From assembly GCA_019752515.1 (NCBI GenBank), contig JAIEMB010000016.1, positions 1-64,000 of the forward strand: a stretch of DNA of 64,000 nt, written 5' to 3'. How positions within the stretch are numbered: position 1 is the first letter of the stretch; every line of letters begins with the position of its first letter. Shown piece after piece: positions 1 through 9,200 of this stretch. A program made the position numbers and the translations under genes. Under the pieces are notes generated by a model. The model made no database searches and was not told where the DNA came from. It saw only the letters and a program-made list of their open reading frames with translations. The stretch is from Alphaproteobacteria bacterium. Its GTDB lineage: Bacteria > Pseudomonadota > Alphaproteobacteria > UBA9655.

Positions 1-83
1 TTATCTGCAAAGGTGTCAAAATAACGCTCTGTCCTTGCGACATTGCTCTTTGAGTTAGGGGAAGACGCATCCGCAAAATCTTG
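1..83 (-). repeat. Near-identical duplicated segment, copy 1 (partner 4542-4624)
   Basis: Positions 1-83 match 4542-4624 with three mismatches that I can count, then similarity breaks off abruptly at about 84/4625. It encodes the LQDFADASSPNSK linker at the start of the autotransporter translocator. The copy continues beyond the left edge of the window, so its full length cannot be seen. Confidence 0.85.
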
Positions 84-3000
84 CAGCTGCCCCACAACAA
101 CTTGAACATTGTTAGCTGAGTAGACAACTTGAATCTTCGTCCGTCCAAGCCCGATATAATGGGAAAAACGACGGTTAATTCCTTGACTTGCCGTTAGTAT
201 GTTAAAGGTTTTTCCTTTTAATCCTTCTCGGTTCGTTTGAAAAGGCTTAAACATAAGTGTACCATCAAGATTTGCTTTTCCTCCTATGGCAATAACGTCA
301 GAAGTTCCATCTGCAGCAGCCTCTATCTCATGAATTGCCGTAGGCCTGGCCGTATAGTCCTTCAAGATTGTCAACTTGCCAATCGAGTTTCCAGGAGCCG
401 CTGTCCCTGCTAGCGTTAAAGAACCTATACTTCCGTTTCCTTCTACACGCCCTGACTTATCCACCGTAACAGAACTGTTCTTCAAACTCCCATTAACAGC
501 TAACGTTCCTTCCTTAACAGCTGTGGAACCTGTTAAGGAACTTTCTCCGGTCATATTAAGCCGACCCGTTCCTTTTTTTATGAGAAAACCTGGGCCACTA
601 ATCTTTCCTACATAAGTCCCCGCTGCAGCTTGATTAAAAGTCACCGTTCCGTTATCGACTATATCTCCCGTAAGACTATCCGTGTTGCCCGTGACACTGC
701 CATTGTTTTGAATTTTAATCGAAGAACTAATGCTGCTTGTAGAAGAAAAACTAACTGATCCATCTATAATAAGTCTACCATTTCCCTGAATATTTCCAGA
801 AAAAATACCCCTCGAAGCTTGAGAAAATGTGAGAGTACCGTCATCCACAAAGAGACCTGCCGCTGGAAGAGAACCTATTGATTGACCTTGGCTATTCGTA
901 ATAATCGTACCCGTAAGACTGCTACCATCCTTGGCAATGGTTGTATCACCTGTATAAATATTGTGTCCTGTATAAGTAACCGCCCAACCACCCTTGATAG
1001 TCACAGACCCAGTACCTTCTATATCTCCCGAAAATGTCCCATGATGGGTTTGGTTAAATACAAGCGTACCGTTATTTTTAATTCCTGCAGCAAGAGGAAG
1101 GCTGGTTACTGGAGCAATCAATGTACTTCCTAAGTTAATTAGAGTTCCCCCTTCATAAGCGTTATTTCCGGTAAGGGTTAAGGAAGCCGGTCCAGAAGGA
1201 CCTATATTAAGTGCCCCACTTCCTTGAATACTTCCTCCAAATACAGAACCAGATTCCAATATCCCGAGTACCACAAGGGAAGGAGAAGGAAAAACACCTA
1301 CAGTAATACCTCCTGAACCAACACCTCCTGAACCTGAAAGCGTCCTAAAATTTTGAGAGGCAAACAAATCTAGTGTTCCATCATTAATCTCCAATGCAGT
1401 TGGGGCCCCTGTGCTCATTATTTGGAGACTTCCCCCTTTAATTACTGTTGAGCCTGTATATTTAGAAGAAGTGGCAAGTATCAGTGACCCTTCACCTGTC
1501 TTCACAAGATTTCCTCTCATAGCCTGGGGGCCGTCTTGAATAGTACCATTGAAGGTTTGATCACTATTACTATTCACAGTTAATGTTCCGTTAGATCCCA
1601 GGTAAACATTGCTTCCTGTTACTCCTGTTAAGCCTCCAATAGTTTGTTGACCCCCATTTAAATTATATAAAGCTCCCGAGGCATTTAAGTTAAGTATTGA
1701 TTGAGGAGAAACATTTCCTTGTAAAGTTGCAACGCCTGAATTAACCGTTGTCTCCCCTGAATAAGTATTGTTGTTTCCTTCTAAACCTAAAGTAAACGGA
1801 CCGCTTGTGCCTGTAATCGATACCCCCCCTACCCCGGAAATATTGCCTGAAAATGTAGAGGGAATAGATGATGAAGGCTGTTGGAATGTTAAAGTTCCAT
1901 TGTTTATAATATCTCCTGATATACTGCCTGAGGATCCTACACTTATCGTAAGGCTACTCCCATCATTATTAATGGTTGTCCCGCCTGCATAGGTGTTCGT
2001 ACCTGTAAGGTTTACAGCTCCTCCCCCTTCAATAACAACGTTCCCAGATCCAGCGATGTCTCCCGCAAAAGTTCCTGGAAAATTTTGATTAAAAATGAAT
2101 GTCCCATTGTTTTGAATAAGATTTGAAGTAAGAATATTTGTTGCTACAGTTAAGCTGCTTCCATCATCAGCAATGGCAGTTGTTCCTAAATAGTTATTAG
2201 GTTCTGTAAAAGCAATTGCACCTCCTCCTTGTAGGGTTACATCTCCAAAACCAGTAATACTTCCTTGAAAAGTTCCAGGTGTGTTTTGGTTAAAAACAAC
2301 GTTTGTTCCAGGTAGTGAAAATATCACATCTCCTTGTATACTTTCAGTCGTCCCCATCAAGGTCGTACCACTTGTATTAATAGTTGTTCCACCTGAATAA
2401 GTATTGCTACCTAAAAATTCTGTAGTTCCCCCTCCTTCTATATTAACAGCCCCAGGGCCACTTATATTTCCCTGATATGTAGATGTTTCACCAGCTGATG
2501 ATTCAAAAGTAATTGTTCCTCCATTAATAGCCGTAGGCCCTGTATACGTATTTCCACCTGATAAGATAAGTCCCCCCGTTCCTACTTTTGTCAGCCCACC
2601 TAATCCACTAATAACACCAGCAAAACTTGAATCTTCGTTTTTTACTCCTACTGTAATCGTATTTGCTCCCAAACTAATATTAGATCCTGATACCCCATTA
2701 AGTGACGTAATAGACTGATCCTGGAGTAGCATATAAGTACCGCCAGAAGCTTGGAGATTCAGAGCCGACTCTGAATTCTCACCTCCAATAATCCCAATAA
2801 GAGTACTCGCATCTGTAATTGTGGTTTGCCCGCCCCAACCATTATCCATATTGGAGAGCGTAACCTGTCCTCCTCCTTCTATTATTACATCACCAAAAGA
2901 AGAAACAAAATAAATAGATCGATTATATTGCCCTGGAAAACCTTGGTTAATGATAAGAGTACCGTTATCCTGAACTTCGATATAACCCTGGAGAGATTGT

Positions 3001-3104
3001 GTTGTCTGAAAACTAGAGCCACCTGGGCCAATTACAAGTGGTGTATCAGCTGCAAATGCAACGGAGGACTGTAAAAAAGAAATTAGTAGAATTTGTTTTT
3101 TCAA
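1..3104 (-). CDS. PATR-type autotransporter adhesin, 5' part (runs off left edge)
   Basis: Surface autotransporter: exported by Sec, passenger expected to be displayed outside the outer membrane by a C-terminal barrel that lies mostly beyond the window. About 1034 codons are present. The start is TTG at 3104: a TAA lies immediately upstream in frame, and a GGGGGAG ribosome site sits about 9 nt before it. Residues 2-20 (KKQILLISFLQSSVAFA) form a signal peptide. The passenger is made of glycine/asparagine-rich passenger-associated repeats of the form 'GxGxLxxxGxNTYxGxTxIxxG' (PATR/TIGR02601 type). Near the left edge is the usual 'GTAAPGNSIGKL' linker that precedes the barrel. The last 83 bases in the window are almost identical to the same region of the next autotransporter (4542-4624). 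Family is clear; ligand unknown. Confidence 0.85.
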   Translation of the reverse strand, partial: MKKQILLISFLQSSVAFAADTPLVIGPGGSSFQTTQSLQGYIEVQDNGTLIINQGFPGQYNRSIYFVSSFGDVIIEGGGQVTLSNMDNGWGGQTTITDASTLIGIIGGENSESALNLQASGGTYMLLQDQSITSLNGVSGSNISLGANTITVGVKNEDSSFAGVISGLGGLTKVGTGGLILSGGNTYTGPTAINGGTITFESSAGETSTYQGNISGPGAVNIEGGGTTEFLGSNTYSGGTTINTSGTTLMGTTESIQGDVIFSLPGTNVVFNQNTPGTFQGSITGFGDVTLQGGGAIAFTEPNNYLGTTAIADDGSSLTVATNILTSNLIQNNGTFIFNQNFPGTFAGDIAGSGNVVIEGGGAVNLTGTNTYAGGTTINNDGSSLTISVGSSGSISGDIINNGTLTFQQPSSSIPSTFSGNISGVGGVSITGTSGPFTLGLEGNNNTYSGETTVNSGVATLQGNVSPQSILNLNASGALYNLNGGQQTIGGLTGVTGSNVYLGSNGTLTVNSNSDQTFNGTIQDGPQAMRGNLVKTGEGSLILATSSKYTGSTVIKGGSLQIMSTGAPTALEINDGTLDLFASQNFRTLSGSGGVGSGGITVGVFPSPSLVVLGILESGSVFGGSIQGSGALNIGPSGPASLTLTGNNAYEGGTLINLGSTLIAPVTSLPLAAGIKNNGTLVFNQTHHGTFSGDIEGTGSVTIKGGWAVTYTGHNIYTGDTTIAKDGSSLTGTIITNSQGQSIGSLPAAGLFVDDGTLTFSQASRGIFSGNIQGNGRLIIDGSVSFSSTSSISSSIKIQNNGSVTGNTDSLTGDIVDNGTVTFNQAAAGTYVGKISGPGFLIKKGTGRLNMTGESSLTGSTAVKEGTLAVNGSLKNSSVTVDKSGRVEGNGSIGSLTLAGTAAPGNSIGKLTILKDYTARPTAIHEIEAAADGTSDVIAIGGKANLDGTLMFKPFQTNREGLKGKTFNILTASQGINRRFSHYIGLGRTKIQVVYSANNVQVVVGQLQDFADASSPNSKSNVARTERYFDTFAD

Positions 3105-3125
3105 TTAATTATTCTCCCCCAATTT

Positions 3126-3263
3126 TTATTTTTTTAAATTAACAAAGTAAAGATCCCAAAGCGAAGTATTAAATCCCACTCTTGCAACTATAGGTTTTAC
3201 CCTTTGAAAGACTGTAACACTTGCATACGGTAAGCTCCGTGGTATAAATAATTTACTTCTCAT
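3126..3263 (-). pseudogene. Small remnant resembling the last strands of an autotransporter barrel
   Basis: A 45-codon open frame (ATG at 3263 preceded by AGGAAAG; TAA at 3126) lies between two autotransporter genes. Its middle reads ASVTVFQRVKPIVARVGFN, which resembles the final strands of the neighbouring autotransporter (ISAQLG...ALVRVGYDF). I infer that it is what is left of a third copy after deletion. It could instead be a chance small frame or a leader peptide for the TTG-started gene 22 nt downstream. Confidence 0.3.
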
Positions 3264-3289
3264 ATCTTTCCTATCTTACAAAACTATCT

Positions 3290-6200
3290 CTAAAAATCAT
3301 ACCCGACCCTGACGAGGGCATCGCCGAGGTTTTGGCCACTTCCAAGCTGGGCAGAGATGTTCGCGAGGATGTAGAGACCTTTTGCGAACTGAACGGTCAC
3401 GCCAACACCAGGGGCTACTTGATTACGGACCTTGCTGTCTCCTAATAGGGTGAGGGTTTGAGGTTCTCCTATGAGTCCGCCCTTAACATGGGTTCCGCTG
3501 ATCGGATGCTTGTGAACATAAGATAGCTGGAATGCAGGTCGTACAAGGGCATCACAGAGAACATAGGTCCGGTAGATTTGAGCGCCCACTTCTCCCCTTA
3601 AGAACTGGGAGGTCTTGGACTTAATCCTAAAGTTCAGGCTTTTTGCTCCACGCTCTCTAAATCCTTGCTCTTTTGCAAACATATAGGTTCCATCTAAGAA
3701 GGGTTGGAGCGTAAAGGGTTGAAGCATCCACGCATAGCCTACTTCCGCATCTGCTGAGAACTGACCCGCCTTATGGCTTTGTTTGGCAACCCGGTTGATG
3801 CCAGGGAACTTAATGTTTCTCTTAGAATGGAACTGATCTCCTCCTGCAATAATTTGCCCATCTGCATAAAGGCCCGTTTGGCTGAGCCATGTTCCATAGA
3901 CTCCTCCATAGTAGCTCTTCATCCGCCCGTACCCGCGCTCTTGACCCCAATGGAAGGGGGTGGTAGAAAAACCTCCTAAAATACCAAGGTACGTATTGCA
4001 GAGAACCTCATGGTCACCACCAATGCTGAGTCCACCTGTCTGACTGCGAATGCTGGGATTTCCATGGTTGCTCTTTGACTTTTCAATTTGACCATAAGAT
4101 TGAATCCAGAGAGAGGATTTACCGACCCGTATTCTCTGATTACCCGGCCGCATGGCTTGGGTTTCACCTCCCAAAGCTAAGAAGTTGGCCCGTGGTCCTA
4201 TCTGATTCTTTGAGACTTGCTCGAACGTATTAAAGCCACTCAAGAGCTTGTCATCCACAAGTTTGCGGAAGGAAGCGAGCTCTTTGGGTGAGAAGTTCGC
4301 AAAAACACCTTCCCGGTTGCGGAGTTCCGTGTCAATCCAACGGGATTCCCTCAGATACTGCTGTTGAGTACTGACCGTCTTGTTCACAAGCTCATTGTGA
4401 AGGAAGGATATCCCTCCCAAATCTCCATACTGGGCCGGTTGAATCTGGTTGAAGGCATTATTCACAAGGCTCGTGTTTTCCGTTAAGAGCAATCCATCTA
4501 AAATGTTAATAACGTGCGTCAAATCAGGCCTACCAGCCGTATTATCTGCAAAGGTGTCAAAATAACGCTCGGTCCTTGCAACATTGCTCTTTGAGTTAGG
4601 GGAAGACGCATCCGCAAAGTCTTGTAGAGATGTTACAAAAACTTCTATGCCTTTGGTTAAATATATAACTTTATATTTAAGACGATCATCGGATATAAGA
4701 TTTGAAAATTCACCAAATCTCCCTTTTCTCGCACCCAGACACATGAACCTTTGATTCTTTACATCCTCTCGGCTTCCTCCCAACACCTTTACATGCAAAG
4801 TCCCTGCAAGATTTGCTTTTCCTCCAATCATGAGGCGACTTACTGCGTGCTTAGGAGTAACTTCAACTTTATAAGTTGCTGTAGGTGTCATCGTAAAATC
4901 ATTAAGGATTTTTAAAGTACCAATAGAATTGCCGGGAGCAACCGTTCCTGCTGCACTCAATGAACCAATGGTACCTGTTCCTTTAACCGTAGTCCCAGAA
5001 GAAGACGTGAGAGAACTATTAGGTATAGTTGCGTTAACCGTCAATGTCCCTTCATTGAGAATCGTGTCACCCAGATAGGAGTCGACGGTTCCAGCTCCTG
5101 GTTCTCCCAGGACAAGAATTCCAGGCCCATCTTTTGTGAGACTTCCAAGGCCAGAAATGGTTCCAGAAAGAGTTGTTGTTATTCCATTATTAACGAAGAA
5201 GGTGCCACCTTCTTTACCCAATTGTATTAACCTTCCACTTGAGAAACTTTTTGTTGTTTCAAGTGCTCCTCCATTTAAACCAAGAGATGCACTTGATGCA
5301 CCTAAGTTAGTATCTGAACCTACGCTTATAGTGCCCTCATTAGCTTGCATGCTTAAATTAAGAGTATTTGTTCCTGTCAACGTTAAAATTCCAGCTCCTA
5401 TCTTTATCAACACACCCCCTTCTATAAGTCCTGAAAGTGTCGTTACATTGTCCTGTCCATTGACTTGGATTGTTCCTGTTCCTGAGATTATGTTTCGAGA
5501 ACTATTTAAGGATGCGGAGGTCTGAAGTGTTGCACTGCCTCGAATCGTAAGAGTACCTGAAGAAGCTCCTAAGTTACTGTCCGAGCTTATGGTAAGCTCT
5601 CCCATACTTATGGTTGTTCCTCCTGTATAAGTATTTTCTCCTGTCAATTCGAAACTTCCGGTCCCTGTTTTGGTTACTGATCCACTTCCACTAATGATTC
5701 CATCAAATTCCCCAGTATCATTTTGATTAAACGCAAGAACCGCATTATTAACAATGTTTCCTGGTAGGCTTGTCGCTGAAGCAACCAATGTTCCCTCATT
5801 AATTTGGGTGCCTCCTGTATATGTATTTATTCCAGTTAAACTGAGAGTTCCTGTGCCTGTTTTTGTTAAAGATCCGGCTCCTGAAATAATGCCGGAATAC
5901 GTTGTTGTATTTCCAGCCCTATCAACTTGAAATATTCCTCCTCCAGAATTTAAGGTTATGGGGCGAGAACTCGTAAACGTTTTTGAAGCTTCGAGTGTTC
6001 CTCCATCGAAACTGAGAGTTCCCATGACATTCCCTAAATTGCTATCTGAACTTATAGTCAACGTACCACCATTAATGGCTGTCCCTCCACTATAGGTGTT
6101 TTGTCCTGCTAAAATAAGGGTTCCAGGACCTGCTTTCGTAAGCTGGCCACCTCCTCCTATAATTCCCGATAGCGTTGTTGCATTTCCTGCCGTATCAACC

Positions 6201-9200
6201 TGAAATGTTCCTCCTCCTTGATTTAAGGTTATCGATCGAGAATTACTTAAGCTTGCTGTTGTTTCAAGTGTTCCTCCATTAAAGGAAAGAGAAGCTACTG
6301 ATTCTCCTAAGTTGTTATCTGAACTTACACTCAAAACACCCCCATTAATGGCTGTCCCTCCACTGTAACTATTTACTCCTGTAAAAGTTAGGGTTCCCGT
6401 TCCTGTTTTTGTAAAACTTCCTGTCCCTGTAATACTTCCACTAAAAGCACCTGGACTCGTATTACCATTTACGGTGAGATTTCCTCCTAAATTAACATTT
6501 CCGCCTGTTCCAGAAAGGGAACTCAGAGTCTGATCATTTGTCATTATATACGTGCCCCCCATTATATCTAAGGGTGAGCTTTGAGGAAGATTTCCTTGTA
6601 ACGTTCCATTAATAAGGACTGTTCCACCCGTATAGGTATTACCATTGGCACTAGAGAACGTCAGGTTCCCAGAACCTTCTTTAATCAATTGACCACTCCC
6701 CTCTATGGTTCCTGAAAGTGTGGTTGTTCCAGTATCAACCTTGAATGTCCCTACCTTCTCATTCAATGTAATATTGCGAGAACTCGATAAAGTCTCTGTT
6801 GTTTCAAGGAGTCCATCCGTAAGGGTAAGAAGCCCATTAGCTGCTCCTAAGTTACTGTCTTTGCTAATGATTACCGTCGACCCATTGAGAACTGTTCCTC
6901 CACTATAGGTACTATTTCCTGGAGTTCCTGACAAATTTAGGGTCGCACCATTTGTTAGAATCAAACCACCTGTGCCAGTAATTGTACCACTAAATGCCGT
7001 TGTGGTCACATTTCCACAGGTTAACGTATTTGCTCCTAGCTCTATGATTCCTCCCGTTCCAGCAATAGAAGCTGCCGTTTGATTGCTCCCGCCTAAATTA
7101 TAGGTTGTATCTGGGGAAAGTGTTAGAGCTGAGCTTTTGGAAATGTTTCCTTGAATCGTTCCTGCTATTATTGTGGTGGCCCCTGTATAAGTATTTGTTC
7201 CTGTAAAAGTCACAGCTCCAGTCCCTGTCTTTGTTACTGATCCACTTCCTTTGATGATCGCTGCAAAAGTTCCGTTCGTGTCTTGGTTAAATGTAAGAGC
7301 TGCATTATTGATGATATTCCCAGGCAAACTTGTAGTTGTCCCTACTAGAGTTCCCCCATTAATAGTTGTTCCTCCTCCATAACTATTTGCTCCTGTAAAA
7401 GTCACAGCTCCAGTCCCTATCTTAGTTACTGATCCGCTTCCACTAATAGCTCCGGCAAAAGTGCCATCAACGTTTTGATTAAACTCAAGGGATGCGTTAT
7501 TAGCGAAATTCCCAGGCAAACTTGTAGTTGTCCCTACCAGAGTTCCCCCAATAATAGTTGTTCCTCCTTCATAACTATTTGCTCCTGTAAAAGTCACAGC
7601 TCCAGTCCCTGTCTTTGTTACTGATCCACTTCCACTAATAGCTCCGGCAAAAGTACCATTGGGATTTTGATTAAACTCAAGAGAGGCGTTATTAGCGATA
7701 TTCCCAGGCAAACTTGTAGTTGTCCCTACCAGAGTTCCCCCATTAATAGTTGTTCCTCCTCCATAACTATTTGCTCCTGTAAAAGTTACGGCTCCAGTCC
7801 CTATCTTAATTACTGATCCACTTCCACTAATAACTCCAGCAAAAGTACCATTGGGATTTTGATTAAACTCAAGAGATGCGTTATTAGCGATGTTCCCAGG
7901 CAAACTTGTAGTTGTTCCTACCAAGCTCCCTCCATTGATAGTTGTTCCTCCTCCATAACTATTTGCTCCTGTAAAAGTCACAGCTCCAGACCCTGTCTTT
8001 GTTACCGATCCACTTCCACTAATAACTCCGGTAAAAGTGCCATTAGTACTTTGATTAAACTCAAGAGAGGCGTTATTCGTAATGCTCCCAGATAAACTTG
8101 CGTTTGTCCCTACCAGAGTTCCCCCATTGATAGTTGTTCCTCCTCTATAACTATTTGCTCCTGTAAAAGTCACAGCTCCAGACCCTGTCTTTGTTACTGA
8201 TCCACTTCCACTAATAACTCCAGCAAAAGTACCATTGGTACTTTGATTAAATTCAAGCGACGCGTAATTAGCGATGTTCCCGGGCAAATTTGCAGTTGTT
8301 CCTACCAGAGTTCCCCCATTAATAGTTGTTCCTCCACCGTAACTATTAGCTCCTGTAAAAGTCACGGCTCCTGTACCTGCCTTTATTACCGCTCCACTTC
8401 CACTAATAATTCCTGTAAAAATGCCATTGGTATTTTGATTAAATACAAGAGACACGTTATTCGTGATGTTCCCAGGCAAACTTGTAGTTGTTCCTATCAG
8501 GGTTCCCCCATTGATAGTTGTCCCTCCACTGTAACTATTTGCTCCTGTAAAAGTCAGAACGCCAGTTCCTGTTTTTGTTACTGATCCACTTCCACTAATA
8601 ACTCCTAAAAAAGTGCCATTGGGATTTTGATTAAACTCAAGGGATGCGTTATTCGTGATATTCCCAGGTAAACTTATAGTTGTTCCTACCAAGCTCCCTC
8701 CATTGATAGTTGTCCCTCCTCCATAACTATTAGCTCCTGTAAAAGTCACAGCTCCAGTCCCTAGCTTAGTTACTGATCCGCTTCCACTAATAGCTCCGGC
8801 AAAAGTGCCATCAACGTTTTGATTAAATTCAAGAGATGCGTTATTAGCGATGTTCCCAGGCAAACTTGCAGTTGTCCCTACCAGACTCCCCCCATCGATA
8901 GTTGTCCCTCCACCGTAACTATTAGCTCCTGTAAAAGTCACGGCTCCTGTACCTGCCTTTATTACCGCTCCACTTCCACTAATAATTCCTGTAAAAATGC
9001 CATTGGTATTTTGATTAAACTCAAGAGAGGCTTTATTCGTAATGCTCCCAGATAAACTTGCAGTTGTCCCTACCAGGCTCCCCTCATTGATAATTGTCCC
9101 TCCTCCATAACTATTTTCTCCTGTAAAAGTCACAGCTCCAGACCCTGCTTTTGTTACCGATCCACTTCCACTAATAACTCCGGTAAAAGTGCCATTGGTA

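Noticed and set aside
7859-9055. Repeated plus-strand Cys/Ser-rich frames (CSCSYQ, STSTNNSCK) over the autotransporter
   Set aside because: Their repetition merely mirrors the 192-nt tandem repeats of the minus-strand gene; no starts with ribosome sites.
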